From Sporolactobacillus sp. THM7-4 (GTDB taxonomy: Bacteria > Bacillota > Bacilli > Bacillales > Sporolactobacillaceae): a DNA stretch of 64,000 nucleotides. The translations under genes were made by a program, and so were the position numbers. This document shows positions 1 to 9,562 of the stretch, piece by piece. The DNA lies in contig NZ_SEMD01000014.1 of the NCBI RefSeq assembly GCF_004153165.1, positions 20,544-84,543 on the forward strand, written 5' to 3'. Below the pieces are notes generated by a model. That model did no database searches. It saw only the letters and a list, made by a program, of their open reading frames with translations, and was not told the origin of the DNA. The stretch's first letter is position 1, and every line of letters starts with the position of its first letter.

Positions 1-1515
1 CGACTTGACCTGGTTCATCTGATCTCTTAAAAGCAAATTGATTTTTGGCCGAAGCTGCTTGAGTGCGTCAATTCGCGAACCAGTGGAAAGCCAGCTGAAC
101 AGCTCATCACCCATTCCAACCGCACCGAGGTATGCGCCTGCAAGTTCAGTTGCCTGCTGCAAGTCAGAGGTTACCCCATTTAATTTTTTCCCTAAAAAGA
201 GCTCCTCAGAAGCTCGTGAAGCAAGACAGACCTGAATTTCTGCCAACATCTCGCTGTCGCTTTGATTATATCGTTCATGTAATGGTTTCGTTGCCGCAAG
301 GCCAAGTGCACTGCCCCGACGAATAATCGTCACTTTCCAGACGCGTTCGTGGGGTTTAAGCAAGTACTGAGCAACGGCGTGGCCCGCCTCATGATAGGCG
401 ACGTTCCGCTTCTCATCGCTGCCCATCGAGCGAAGCGGCTGCTGAAGACCCCACTCATAAGTTTCCATGGCCGATCTGAAATCTTCATAACCGGCATTTC
501 TGGCACCACGCTGATGTGCAATGATAATCGCCTCGTTAACAATGTGCCTGATCTGTGCGGGGCTGTAGCCTACTGTATCTAATGCCGCTTTTTCCGGGGT
601 CAGAGTGTGATCGCGGTTTACTTTATTCAAGTAATAGTTGAAAACATCCACTCGACCATCATAGTCCGGGGGGTATACCCAAAGTTTTCGATCAAACCGG
701 CCAGGACGGAGCAGAGCCGAATCCAGGACGTCCGGCAAATTCGTAGCTCCGATTGTCAGAACCGCACGTCTTTCTGCCTTTTTGTGCCGGAGCCCAAGAG
801 AACGAAGAAATTTGGCAAATCGTGAATGATCAATATTAGGCGGGTCCATTTGCAGGAGCAGCTCATTAAGCAGACCGGAGCCTCCCATTCCAAACATTGC
901 ACCGATGCCCCCACCTGCTCCGGTTGTTTGTCTCGACATGCCGATCGCGTCGATTTCATCTATGAAAATAATACAGGCCCCGTAAGTTTTTGCGAGTTTC
1001 CGAGCTTTTCTATAGAGACTCATCACTTTTAAATTACCGACGCCAAAAAACATATTTTGAAAGCCTGGAGCTGAAGCATAAGCAAAGGGAACCTGAGCTT
1101 CATTGGCGATGACTTGTGCCAGATAAGATTTTCCTGTTCCCGGAGGCCCGCAGAGCAACATGCCTCGGATCGCCTCACCACCCATGTCTTTAAAATCTTT
1201 AACACCTCTGAGCAATGTGACGATTCGTTTCGCGTTCTCAACAATTTCAGGGTTGCCGCGGTAGTCCTCCCAGCTCGATCCGGTTTCACCGGGCATAATC
1301 CAATAGATACGCCCTCTGGCAAGAAACCAAAAAAGCGCGACAAATTGAATGATAAGAATGAGTACGGCAAAAAACAATTGGAACAACAGGCTTAAGACAA
1401 TCAGTGCGATATTCCACGCGCCTGGTCCTCCTGCCCAAAGGAGTCCAATAATTACTGAGATGATCATTAAAGTAATGAGCAGTTTACGCCAGGTGATCCA
1501 ACGATATTTTTTCAT
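1..1515 (-). CDS. FtsH-like membrane AAA+ zinc metalloprotease (3' end outside window)
   Basis: Reading on the minus strand from an ATG at 1515, the frame stays open for 505 codons to the window edge, so the C-terminus is missing. Two hydrophobic segments lie in the first ~75 residues. They are followed by an AAA+ module with Walker A GPPGTGKS, Walker B CIIFIDEIDAI and a second-region-of-homology ATNLPDVLDSALLRPGRFDR, then the zinc protease motif HEAGH with a later Asp in GVTSDLQQA as likely third ligand. FtsH family enzymes extract and degrade membrane and soluble proteins in an ATP-dependent way. The two membrane segments are almost adjacent, so the extracytoplasmic domain of canonical FtsH is missing; this is probably a paralogue rather than the housekeeping ftsH. 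The family call is firm, the substrate unknown. Confidence 0.88.
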   Translation of the reverse strand, partial: MKKYRWITWRKLLITLMIISVIIGLLWAGGPGAWNIALIVLSLLFQLFFAVLILIIQFVALFWFLARGRIYWIMPGETGSSWEDYRGNPEIVENAKRIVTLLRGVKDFKDMGGEAIRGMLLCGPPGTGKSYLAQVIANEAQVPFAYASAPGFQNMFFGVGNLKVMSLYRKARKLAKTYGACIIFIDEIDAIGMSRQTTGAGGGIGAMFGMGGSGLLNELLLQMDPPNIDHSRFAKFLRSLGLRHKKAERRAVLTIGATNLPDVLDSALLRPGRFDRKLWVYPPDYDGRVDVFNYYLNKVNRDHTLTPEKAALDTVGYSPAQIRHIVNEAIIIAHQRGARNAGYEDFRSAMETYEWGLQQPLRSMGSDEKRNVAYHEAGHAVAQYLLKPHERVWKVTIIRRGSALGLAATKPLHERYNQSDSEMLAEIQVCLASRASEELFLGKKLNGVTSDLQQATELAGAYLGAVGMGDELFSWLSTGSRIDALKQLRPKINLLLRDQMNQVKS

Positions 1516-2125
1516 GACCCCACTCCTGTTCGTAACATTGAGTTTTAACTTTCATTTGTTGCCATTATTCTCAAGGAATGAGATAACCGATGATTCAAAA
1601 ATGGACAGTCCTCAAAAACGAAAAACTTCGACAGTTTTAGTTGTACATAAAGAAGTGTCATTTTGCGGCTGAATTCAGGACTGGAGCCACTCAAATTAAG
1701 GATGATTTCTGAATACGTTCATCCTGTGCACCATGCAGAAGCATTACATCAGGGACATCCAGACTGTCAACATAAAATATCTGACTGATCCTCAGACGGC
1801 TGCCAATTGGAAAGCTTTAAATAATGAATCCGTTGTTCCCTATGTATATGTGAGAGCTGATGAACGTGCAGGCTGGATGATGCTTTGGCCATGTATAATG
1901 AGACATCCTGAATTTAACATATACTCATTATAATATGTTATGACACAATTAACACCACTTTTGCAGGCACAATCCTGATCTCGTTCAGCATAGCTTAATC
2001 CGGTACTCGGAATATATCGGCGATACTTGAAAAATAGCGGTGGTCCCCGGAAAATATCGGCGAACGCTTCCTTTGTGAATAGAGCAATCAAACATTGGGA
2101 AATTTACACACGGGAGGTGTTTGTC
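1516..2125. other. Intergenic stretch without recognised gene
   Basis: About 600 bases between the divergently oriented FtsH-like gene and the ykuS-like gene. Short open frames occur but none has both a ribosome binding site and recognisable composition. Two similar copies of ATATCGGCGA lie near 2014 and 2050, meaning unknown. Confidence 0.4.
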
Positions 2126-2380
2126 ATGCCAAAAATAGGTGTGGAAGAATCATTAACAAATGTAGTTGAAGCATTAAAAAACAGAGGGTACGACGTAGTT
2201 TCAATGAAACAGGAATCAGATGCAAAAGGGTGTGACTGCTGCGTCGTAACAGGCCTGGACTCCAATGTCATGGGTATCCATGACCGATCCGTTGATTGTC
2301 CTGTCATTGAGGCGAGTGGTTTAACAGCCGATGAAGTTTGCCGGCAAGTGGAAAGCAAAATCGGGCAGATACAGCATTAA
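2126..2380 (+). CDS. ykuS: YkuS / UPF0180 family small protein
   Basis: Eighty-four residues starting [10 protein letters not shown], with a GGGAGGTG ribosome binding site seven bases upstream that decides the start. The pattern of an N-terminal [23 protein letters not shown] segment followed by a Cys-rich [17 protein letters not shown] core matches the UPF0180/YkuS family of Bacillales, whose function is not established. It is monocistronic: a hairpin terminator follows within 15 bases of the stop. Cys residues are clustered (CDCC), which could bind metal or be redox active, but that is only a thought. Confidence 0.8.
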   Translation: MPKIGVEESLTNVVEALKNRGYDVVSMKQESDAKGCDCCVVTGLDSNVMGIHDRSVDCPVIEASGLTADEVCRQVESKIGQIQH

Positions 2381-2392
2381 CAATTGGCAAAA

Positions 2393-2430
2393 TCGGGGTG
2401 AGCTCTATTTCAGGGCTCACCCGTTTTATT
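2393..2430 (+). terminator. Rho-independent terminator after ykuS
   Basis: The stem pairs CGGGGTGAGC with GCTCACCCG around an A/T-rich loop and is followed by TTTTATT. It lies just after the ykuS-like stop at 2380. Confidence 0.8.
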
Positions 2431-2490
2431 CATATACATCATTACTTCGGTGAAATGGTTCGTATCTGTCACGGTTATTTCGTGTGCGGC

Positions 2491-3093
2491 TTAAATAAAG
2501 GATATATGTTTCAGGTTTTTCCCAGGCATTATTCCTGTACGGACAAAAAAAGGAAGGAAAACCTGGAGAAAAATGACCAGCATCGTGACTTCGATGGGTA
2601 GCATAACGGTGTTTTTAATCATGCTGTTGCCCAAAAAGAACAGGTAACCCTTCCCGAACAGAATACTGCTCCAGAGTGAGCCCAGCCCGACATTAACACC
2701 GTAATTGACGATTAATTTAGCGAGAAAGATCCGCAGAATGGTAATACGGCTCTGATAGAGAAAGAGGCCGTATATGAAGCATCCAAGCATGGCTGACAGC
2801 GTATACCCTGGAAAGTAACCACCAAAAGGATGAACGATGAAACTGATAATATCGAAAAGCGCACCGACTAACAGTCCGACAAGAGGTCCGTAGACCATGG
2901 CGCCGAATGACATGAGCAGAAAGGTAAATGAGATGTGGAGATTCAAAGCCACAGGAATGTAAAAAAAACCGAGAACAACACTGAGCGTAATGACTAAAGC
3001 GGCGAATGTCAGCACTTTAATCTTTTTAAATTCTGAAGATGCTGTCCGCCAATAGTCAGCTGACCAGACGGACATATTCCCGTTTTTTGACAT
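2491..3093 (-). CDS. folT: Folate-family ECF transporter S component (FolT)
   Basis: A 200-residue, very hydrophobic protein with about six membrane segments. The S-component signature region reads FGAMVYGPLVGLLVGALFD, followed by GGYFPGYTLSAMLGCFIYGL, typical of the folate-specific FolT branch. These proteins bind the vitamin at high affinity and dock onto a shared energising module (EcfA, EcfA', EcfT), which is not in this window. The start at 3093 is chosen because GAGGAGGG lies seven bases upstream; a longer frame from 3132 has no such site. The leader upstream is GC-rich and structured (see 3135-3245). Alternative: another vitamin S component, but the motifs fit folate best. Confidence 0.85.
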   Translation of the reverse strand: MSKNGNMSVWSADYWRTASSEFKKIKVLTFAALVITLSVVLGFFYIPVALNLHISFTFLLMSFGAMVYGPLVGLLVGALFDIISFIVHPFGGYFPGYTLSAMLGCFIYGLFLYQSRITILRIFLAKLIVNYGVNVGLGSLWSSILFGKGYLFFLGNSMIKNTVMLPIEVTMLVIFLQVFLPFFVRTGIMPGKNLKHISFI

Positions 3094-3134
3094 AAAAATA
3101 CCCTCCTCTATTGTTAGACTTTTTTGCCACATAG

Positions 3135-3245
3135 GGGAGGATTACTCCGTCCGGTATGCGGCAGCGGGATGCAATAATTGTACGGCAAACCGTCATGATG
3201 ACATGATCCGGTTTTTCGTCCCGAGGACAACTCCCCGTTCCCCGG
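3135..3245 (-). promoter_or_regulatory. Structured leader of folT, candidate THF (folT) riboswitch
   Basis: The minus-strand leader holds GGGGAGTTG near 3230-3240 and ends in TTGCATCCCGCTGCC near 3160-3175. That resembles the 3' signature ATTGCATCCGCTCC of tetrahydrofolate riboswitches, which typically sit in front of folT. Internal hairpins include GTCC-TCG-GGAC and CGG-TTTG-CCG. The internal layout is not a clean match to the consensus, so this stays a candidate. A covariance-model scan would settle it. Confidence 0.42.
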
Positions 3246-3541
3246 GCACGTGACCCACAATTACATACTCTGCCTTGATGTCGTGTCTATTATATGTCGA
3301 TATGGTTAAAAATTCAATGAGGTAAGCAGGATTTGTATAGCCGTTTATATTATTTTTTTAATTACTATTTAAGAGAAACTCTGAGAATCACGGGAATCTG
3401 AATCGTTGTGTGGCGGCAACTGATACTCCGATGATATGTGGAATCAGATCATAATCCGGGCTTTTGTGAAATAAAAAAACATCGTACTGCCTTCCGGTAC
3501 TTTAAAGTCTTTATGTGATTCCTGACTCAGGTGAATTTTTC

Positions 3542-3570
3542 TTGACAAAAATGTAAAGCGCTTTTATGAT
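3542..3570 (+). promoter_or_regulatory. Sigma-A promoter overlapped by a cre box
   Basis: TTGACA at 3542-3547, a 17-base spacer and TATGAT at 3565-3570 form a near-perfect sigma-A promoter. The spacer contains ATGTAAAGCGCTTTTAT (3551-3567), a full match to the CcpA catabolite-responsive element, positioned to block RNA polymerase. It points towards the acyl-CoA ligase/fadNAE genes. CcpA control of fatty-acid breakdown is established in B. subtilis; here it is inferred. Confidence 0.75.
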
Positions 3571-3885
3571 GAAGAAGCAGACGTCTCGATCTTGAGTATC
3601 GGGTGCTTAAGCGCTTTTCTGAACCGTTTGATCAGTAAGGGCAGGTAACCCTTCCTGAAACGTATGATCGCGCTGACTCCAAAAAGCAAAAAGATCCGGC
3701 TTCATGTAACCGGGCAGCCTTCACAGATCCTAATCGTTCTCTTCATCATGTTTCATCTTCACAGACCAGGTACCCTCAAACTATCATCGCTTCCGGAAAC
3801 CGGATATTACTACTTTTACAGGCAGAAAACCTTTTTGTTGCAGAAAACGTAAAATCAAACTACTGCGTTAATAGATATAGCTAAA

Positions 3886-3902
3886 ATGTAAGCGCTTACC
3901 AT
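3886..3902 (+). promoter_or_regulatory. Second cre box (CcpA site)
   Basis: ATGTAAGCGCTTACCAT contains the perfect palindrome GTAAGCGCTTAC, the ideal CcpA-binding core. It lies 230 bases before the acyl-CoA ligase start, downstream of the promoter at 3542, where it could act as a roadblock or serve an unseen second promoter. Confidence 0.72.
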
Positions 3903-4116
3903 CGGGATCGGGTTCCTTGTTCGATATGGATCGACGGCAATGAAAAAAAGCAGTCGTAGCTTATGTTTTCAGGGGAGTTATTCGCGTTGGATGGCTGCTT
4001 CGAATGAGATCGTCGACAGAGGAGAATCAAATACGGCAACGCCTGATTGAATCGGGAATATGTCTCCTGAACTCCAGCGAAAAAACAGCTCAGAAAAAAT
4101 AACAGGAGGAGTCTGA

Positions 4117-5706
4117 ATGAAGCATCATTTGTTTGTTCCGGATTTCTTAAGACGAGCGGTGAAGTACTACCCTGACAAGACGGCAGTGGTGGACGGTCAT
4201 GTTCGTCTGACCTATCGTGAGCTTGGAAAGCGAATCAATCAGTTGTCAAATATGCTGATTGATCTCGGAATCAGGAAGGGAGATCGTGTCGCTTATCTTG
4301 CACCCAATACGTTACAAATGTTTGAGGGCATGTTCGGTGTTAACCAAATCGGCGCGGTAACTGTTCCACTGAATATCCGTCTGAATCCGGCAGACTACGT
4401 TTATATTATTAATCACAGTGGTGCAAGGGTGCTCATGGTCGATGCGGAACTGGTTCCCCTGATTCTGCCAATCAAAGAGAAACTGAAACAAGTTGATCAT
4501 TTCATCGTTCTCCCGGCCCCCGGTCAGAAGGAATCAGAGGGTTGGATCAGCTATGAGCCGCTTCTTGCCCAATATTCATCCGGGACACCGGCTGCTATCG
4601 AAGTCGATGAGATGGATCTGGCCACTCTTTTGTACACGAGCGGAACCACCGGCCTTCCGAAAGGAGTGATGCATTCTCATCGAAGCCTTTATTTCAACGC
4701 TCTGAACGGGATCATCCATGTCCAGGCGTCTGAAAGGGATGTGCTGTTACACACCCTGCCATTGTTCCATGTAAATGGCTGGGGGACTCCATTTGCCTTG
4801 ACAGCAGTCGGCGGGACACACATTATGCTTCGGAAAATCAATCCGTCACTGATATTTGATTTAATCGAACAGGAGAAAGTCAGTCTCGCCTGTATGGCAC
4901 CAATTGTTGTCACGATGCTGCTGCTCGATCCAAAGGCGAAGACGGCCCGGATCGAACACCATCTCAGAGTTGTCGTTGCGGGAGCCGCGCCTCCGCCTGA
5001 TTATGTTCAAAAGGTTGAGGAATTACTTCACTGGGAGTTTATTCAAGGATATGGAGCAACGGAAACAGCGCCTTTAGTGCTGATCACTCAGATCAAGTCT
5101 TACCAGGACCCGGACATTCAAAACCTGCGGCAGATCAAGACCAAAGCGGGAATGAGCATGATGAATATGTGCATTCGGGTTGTAGATGAGGCAGGAAAAG
5201 ATGTCAGACCGGACGGTAAACAGATCGGCGAGCTGATCGTCAGGGGCAACAACATAATGGAAGGTTACTGGCGTCAGCCCGAGGAAACAAAGAAAGTTAT
5301 AAAAAATGGCTGGTACTATACTGGCGACATGGCAACTATTGATGAGGAAGGATATGTGGATATTGTTGACCGGAAGAAAGACATTATCATCAGTGGCGGT
5401 GAAAATATCTCATCGATCGAAGTCGAGGGCGTGATCAGCAGTCATCCTTCTATCAGGGAAGCCGCAGTAATTGCCGTACCTCACGATAAATGGGGGGAAG
5501 TCCCTCATGCCATCTGTGTACTTAAAGACGGGAAAAAACTGACGGAAAATGAACTATTGACTTTTTGCCGCAAGCACTTGCCTTCTTTTAAAACACCGAA
5601 ATCGTGTTCCTTTGTTAAAACGCTGCCGAGAACCGGTTCCGGGAAAATCATGAAATTCGAATTACGTAAACCTTTCTGGTCAGGAAAAGAGAAAAAGGTC
5701 AATTAG
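4117..5706 (+). CDS. Long/medium-chain fatty acid-CoA ligase (AMP-binding), copy 1
   Basis: A 529-residue acyl-adenylate-forming enzyme that activates fatty acids to acyl-CoA using ATP and CoA, the entry step to beta-oxidation. It shows the P-loop-like A3 motif YTSGTTGLPKG (residues 173-183), YGATE (312-316), YYTGDMATIDEEGY (~400), the hinge DRKKDIIISGGENISS (~418-433) and the C-terminal catalytic lysine in GSGK (Lys510). AGGAGG precedes the ATG. It is the first gene of a same-strand run with fadN, fadA and fadE, downstream of two cre boxes. A close paralogue sits at 25663. Chain-length preference cannot be read from sequence. Confidence 0.9.
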   Translation: MKHHLFVPDFLRRAVKYYPDKTAVVDGHVRLTYRELGKRINQLSNMLIDLGIRKGDRVAYLAPNTLQMFEGMFGVNQIGAVTVPLNIRLNPADYVYIINHSGARVLMVDAELVPLILPIKEKLKQVDHFIVLPAPGQKESEGWISYEPLLAQYSSGTPAAIEVDEMDLATLLYTSGTTGLPKGVMHSHRSLYFNALNGIIHVQASERDVLLHTLPLFHVNGWGTPFALTAVGGTHIMLRKINPSLIFDLIEQEKVSLACMAPIVVTMLLLDPKAKTARIEHHLRVVVAGAAPPPDYVQKVEELLHWEFIQGYGATETAPLVLITQIKSYQDPDIQNLRQIKTKAGMSMMNMCIRVVDEAGKDVRPDGKQIGELIVRGNNIMEGYWRQPEETKKVIKNGWYYTGDMATIDEEGYVDIVDRKKDIIISGGENISSIEVEGVISSHPSIREAAVIAVPHDKWGEVPHAICVLKDGKKLTENELLTFCRKHLPSFKTPKSCSFVKTLPRTGSGKIMKFELRKPFWSGKEKKVN

Positions 5707-5787
5707 AATCCATTCAAACGGACAAAAATGAAAGCGTCCCTGAGAGGGGAAAAGCGAGAATAACCAAAAAAGACCGGAGGAATGTGA

Positions 5788-8208
5788 ATGAGTCGAACAA
5801 TAAGAAAGGCTGCGGTGATCGGATCGGGAGTGATGGGGTCGAGGATCGCTGCACATCTGGCTAATGCAGGAATCACCTGCCAGCTGCTTGATGTTGTCCC
5901 CAAAAGTCTGACTCCTGAAGAAGAGGCCAGGGGCCTGACTTTGAAACATCCGGCAGTACGTAATCGTCTGGCAGCCGCGGCTATCGACGGGCTGAAGAAA
6001 GCGAGTCCGGCCGCTTTGTACAGGAATCATTTTTCTGAGCGGATCACTCCGGGAAATATTGAGGATCATTTGAATCAATTAAAAGACGTTGACTGGATTA
6101 TTGAGGCCGTTGTGGAAAATGTTGAAATAAAAAAAAGGATTCTCGCGTTGATTGAAAAAGTCATCCGTCCCGGGATCATTGTCAGCAGTAACACATCCGG
6201 AATTTCAATCAATGAGATGGTAAGGGAGCGGACGGATGAATTTAAACGGCACTTTCTGGGGACTCATTTCTTTAATCCACCGCGCTATTTAAAGTTGACG
6301 GAACTGATCCCAGGCGAAAAGACGGACCCGGAAATTATTCGCTTTATGTCACGCTTCATGGAAAGGGTGTTGGGAAAAGGGGTCGTCATCGCAAAAGACA
6401 CGCCCAATTTTATTGGCAATCGCATCGGAACATATGGATTGCTCGCCACATTGCAGGAGATGAGAGAAAAAGGATTTACCGTGGACGAGGTCGATGCGGT
6501 GACCGGTCCGCTGATGGGCCGTCCGAAGAGCGCAACGTTCCGTACTCTCGACGTAGTAGGTATCGATACTTTTATGTATGTCTCAAATAATGTATTGGAT
6601 CATGTCTCCGATGAATCGGAAAAGTCTGTTTTTTCTGTTCCGGATTATATCAGGAAAATGGTCTCAAAGAACTGGATCGGAGCAAAGAGCGGCCAGGGCT
6701 TCTATAAACGCGTGAAAACGGAAAAAGGTAAGGAGATTCTGGTCCTTGATCTGGACTCTATGGAATACAAACAGCGGAAGAAAATCAATTCACCATTTCT
6801 TGCAACAGTGGCAAAAGTCAGAGGGACAGCGGAAAAAATCAGGGTTCTGGTGAGCGGTGAAGATCGTTACTCGCTTCTCGCATGGAATGTGCTGAAAAAG
6901 GTGCTGCTATACTCAGCGGAGAAGTCAGGAGAAATCGCCGAATCCGTTGTGGAGATTGATCAGGCCATGAAATGGGGCTTCAACTGGGAGATGGGACCAT
7001 TTGAAACATGGGACGCGATTGGCCTTGAATCATCGGTTTTGCGGATGGAAAAGGAAGGCCTGACAGTTCCGGTATGGGTGAAAGAATGGATCAGTGCAGG
7101 AAATCACTCTTTTTACAAAAGGGAAAAAGGTGCTGCTTATTATTGCTGGATACCGCCTGAAAAAAACAGCGAAGCGCAGTTCAAAGAACTCAAGCTCCGA
7201 AAGGAATCTGTCTCTCTCTTAACCTTGAAAGACGAAAATAAGACGATTCTTTCAAACAGCGGTGCCAGTCTGATTGATCTTGGAGACGGCGTGGCCTGTC
7301 TCGAATTCCATAGTCCGAACAACGCAATCGACGACGATGTGATTGAGATGACAGAAAAAAGCATGGAAGAAGTCGGGCGTAACTTCAGAGGACTCGTCAT
7401 CGCAAATGAAGGAAAGCATTTTTGTGTCGGAGCCAATATTCTGCAGCTGCTGGGTTACGCGCAACAAAAAGACTGGTCTGCTATTGACCGGATGATTCAA
7501 TCGTTTCAGAATACATTGCGCCGCCTGAAATACTTTGAAAAACCGGTAGTCGCCGCACCACATCAAATGACGCTTGGCGGCGGGGTTGAAGTTTGTCTGG
7601 CCGCCGATCAGGTTATACCGGCGGCGGAAACCTATGCCGGACTTGTCGAAGTGGGAGTCGGGCTGATTCCTGCCGGCGGTGGATGCAAGGAAATGGCCGC
7701 CCGGGCAGCAGTCTGGGCTGAGAAATACCGGGGAGCTGATCTCCAGCCTGCAATAAACAAAGCTTTTAAGACGATCGGCGGGGCGAAGGTGTCGGGCAGC
7801 GCATACGAAGCCAAAGATTTAGGACTGCTGAGAGATAAAGATCGTGTCGTTATCAACAGAGATCACATTGTTTATGAAGCAAAGCGTACTGTTTTATATC
7901 TTGATGCGGCCGGATACACGCCGCCACGTGAAGAAAGAATCAAGGTCACAGGAGAAGACGGGAAAGCGCTCCTTCTCATGGCCGTCTGGAACATGCGCCG
8001 AAGCGGTTATATCAGTGAATATGATCACTTTATTGCAGCAAAATTGGCGCATATTCTATCGGGCGGAGATGTTCCGGCGAATTCATTAGTCACTGAGCAA
8101 TATTTGCTTGATCTCGAAAGAGAAGCTTTTCTCAGTTTGTGCGGCGAAAAGAATACCCGGGATCGGATTCAGTACATGCTGAAAAAAGGGAAACCACTGC
8201 GCAATTAA
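5788..8208 (+). CDS. fadN: 3-hydroxyacyl-CoA dehydrogenase / enoyl-CoA hydratase FadN
   Basis: An 806-residue bifunctional beta-oxidation enzyme. The N-terminal Rossmann fold shows GSGVMG (12-17) for NAD binding, and [16 protein letters not shown] marks the 3-hydroxyacyl-CoA dehydrogenase core. The C-terminal crotonase domain (about 480-700) carries KHFCVGANI and [14 protein letters not shown], which form the oxyanion hole for hydration of enoyl-CoA. The domain order, dehydrogenase first and hydratase last, is that of B. subtilis FadN (YusL, 789 aa) and the reverse of E. coli FadB. AGGAGGAATGTG is close to the start. It lies 81 bases after the ligase and is followed by fadA, the same order as the fadNAE operon. 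Confidence 0.93.
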   Translation: MSRTIRKAAVIGSGVMGSRIAAHLANAGITCQLLDVVPKSLTPEEEARGLTLKHPAVRNRLAAAAIDGLKKASPAALYRNHFSERITPGNIEDHLNQLKDVDWIIEAVVENVEIKKRILALIEKVIRPGIIVSSNTSGISINEMVRERTDEFKRHFLGTHFFNPPRYLKLTELIPGEKTDPEIIRFMSRFMERVLGKGVVIAKDTPNFIGNRIGTYGLLATLQEMREKGFTVDEVDAVTGPLMGRPKSATFRTLDVVGIDTFMYVSNNVLDHVSDESEKSVFSVPDYIRKMVSKNWIGAKSGQGFYKRVKTEKGKEILVLDLDSMEYKQRKKINSPFLATVAKVRGTAEKIRVLVSGEDRYSLLAWNVLKKVLLYSAEKSGEIAESVVEIDQAMKWGFNWEMGPFETWDAIGLESSVLRMEKEGLTVPVWVKEWISAGNHSFYKREKGAAYYCWIPPEKNSEAQFKELKLRKESVSLLTLKDENKTILSNSGASLIDLGDGVACLEFHSPNNAIDDDVIEMTEKSMEEVGRNFRGLVIANEGKHFCVGANILQLLGYAQQKDWSAIDRMIQSFQNTLRRLKYFEKPVVAAPHQMTLGGGVEVCLAADQVIPAAETYAGLVEVGVGLIPAGGGCKEMAARAAVWAEKYRGADLQPAINKAFKTIGGAKVSGSAYEAKDLGLLRDKDRVVINRDHIVYEAKRTVLYLDAAGYTPPREERIKVTGEDGKALLLMAVWNMRRSGYISEYDHFIAAKLAHILSGGDVPANSLVTEQYLLDLEREAFLSLCGEKNTRDRIQYMLKKGKPLRN

Positions 8209-8315
8209 CCAGCCGGCAGTCCGCCAATCCGGCGGATCTGTACCGGACCAGCCGCCGCGCGCGGCTTTCGTCAGTAATAGTTGACAAGAGCCAAATAAAT
8301 GAGAGAGGTGAAAAA

Positions 8316-9500
8316 ATGAACGAAGCCGTTATTGTCTCGGCCGTCCGGACACCGGTTGGAAAGGCAAAAAAGGGGATCCTGGCCCAAACAAGGCCGGAAG
8401 ATCTCGGGAAAGCAGTTCTGGAAGCCGTGATTCAGCGGGCGCCGGGCCTGGAAAAACAGGATGTAGAGGATGTCATCTTAGGCTGTGCTATGCCTGAGGG
8501 GCCCCAGGGAATGAATCTTGCCCGAATCATTTCACTCTATTCCGGTTACCCGGAAACGGTACCAGCGCTGACCATCAACCGTTTTTGTTCCTCCGGGCTG
8601 CAGGCGATCGCATTTGCTGCCGAACGGATCATGCTGGGTTACTCGGAGGTGATTGTCGCCGGAGGCGTGGAAAGCATGAGTCATGTTCCTATGACCGGGT
8701 TTAAACCATCACCCCATCTGAAGATTGTCGAAGAGATGCCGGAAGTATACATCAGTATGGGCCACACGGCGGAAAACGTAGCTGAACGGTTTGGTATCAG
8801 CCGCGAGGACCAGGACCGGTTTGCTTTTTCGAGTCATCGGAAAGCGGCAGCTGCGATCATGGAAGGGAAATTCAAGGAAGAGATCGTTCGGTTTCAGACC
8901 ATCCTCAAGGGAGTCGGTGATAATGGGGAACCCTGGAAAAGGGAAATCACCTTTGATACAGATGAAGGAGTCCGCCCCGATACATCGATGGAAAAACTGG
9001 CAAAACTTCGTCCCGCTTTTTCAACGACAGGCTCAGTTACAGCCGGGAACTCTTCGCAGATGAGTGACGGCGCCGCCGCGGTTGTCGTGATGAGCAGGCA
9101 AAAAGCTGAGGCACTCGGGTTAAAGCCTCTTGCTACCTTTCGATCGTTTGCTGTCGCGGGTGTAGATCCGGAGATCATGGGTGTCGGCCCGATCGCAGCG
9201 ATACCGAAGGCGCTGAAAATCGCCGGTCTGAACCTGCGTGACATCAACCTTTTCGAAATCAATGAGGCTTTCGCGTCTCAGTGCCTGCAGGTAATCCGCG
9301 AGCTGAAGATTGATGAACAGAAAGTGAATGTCAATGGCGGCGCAATTGCTCTCGGTCATCCGCTCGGGTGTACGGGTACCAGGCTGACAACAAGCTTGAT
9401 CTATGAACTGCGCCGCCGCGGAGGAGGATGTGGTGTGGTCTCGATGTGTATCGGCGGCGGAATGGGTGCGGCAGGAGTGTTTGAGGTGCATGCACCTTAA
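8316..9500 (+). CDS. fadA: Acetyl-CoA C-acyltransferase (3-ketoacyl-CoA thiolase) FadA
   Basis: A 394-residue thiolase that cleaves 3-ketoacyl-CoA with CoA, the last step of the cycle. The nucleophilic Cys91 sits in [10 protein letters not shown], the general-base His348 in [16 protein letters not shown], and the second active-site Cys378 in [12 protein letters not shown]. The start at 8316 is preferred over longer frames because GAGAGAGGTG lies just upstream and the N-terminus [16 protein letters not shown] is canonical. It forms the middle of fadN-fadA-fadE. Confidence 0.93.
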   Translation: MNEAVIVSAVRTPVGKAKKGILAQTRPEDLGKAVLEAVIQRAPGLEKQDVEDVILGCAMPEGPQGMNLARIISLYSGYPETVPALTINRFCSSGLQAIAFAAERIMLGYSEVIVAGGVESMSHVPMTGFKPSPHLKIVEEMPEVYISMGHTAENVAERFGISREDQDRFAFSSHRKAAAAIMEGKFKEEIVRFQTILKGVGDNGEPWKREITFDTDEGVRPDTSMEKLAKLRPAFSTTGSVTAGNSSQMSDGAAAVVVMSRQKAEALGLKPLATFRSFAVAGVDPEIMGVGPIAAIPKALKIAGLNLRDINLFEINEAFASQCLQVIRELKIDEQKVNVNGGAIALGHPLGCTGTRLTTSLIYELRRRGGGCGVVSMCIGGGMGAAGVFEVHAP

Positions 9501-9562
9501 TATCCGGAGTTTCTTTTTTAGATATATTTGTTCAAGTATACATTTGGGGGGGATAATAAAAG

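Larger units (their letters stand above)
3262..4116. other. Long untranslated region ahead of fatty-acid cluster 1
   Basis: No credible gene is seen in about 850 bases. The region holds a consensus promoter at 3542, a cre box on that promoter, a second strong cre at 3886 and a partial third cre-like core (TTAAGCGCTTTTC) near 3607. If transcription starts at 3542, the leader to the first start codon would be about 540 bases, unusually long. Confidence 0.6.

Noticed and set aside
667-680. GGGGGGTATACCC as a further CsoR-type site
   Set aside because: It lies inside the coding frame of the FtsH-like gene, has no promoter around it and the half-site order is inverted relative to the real sites.
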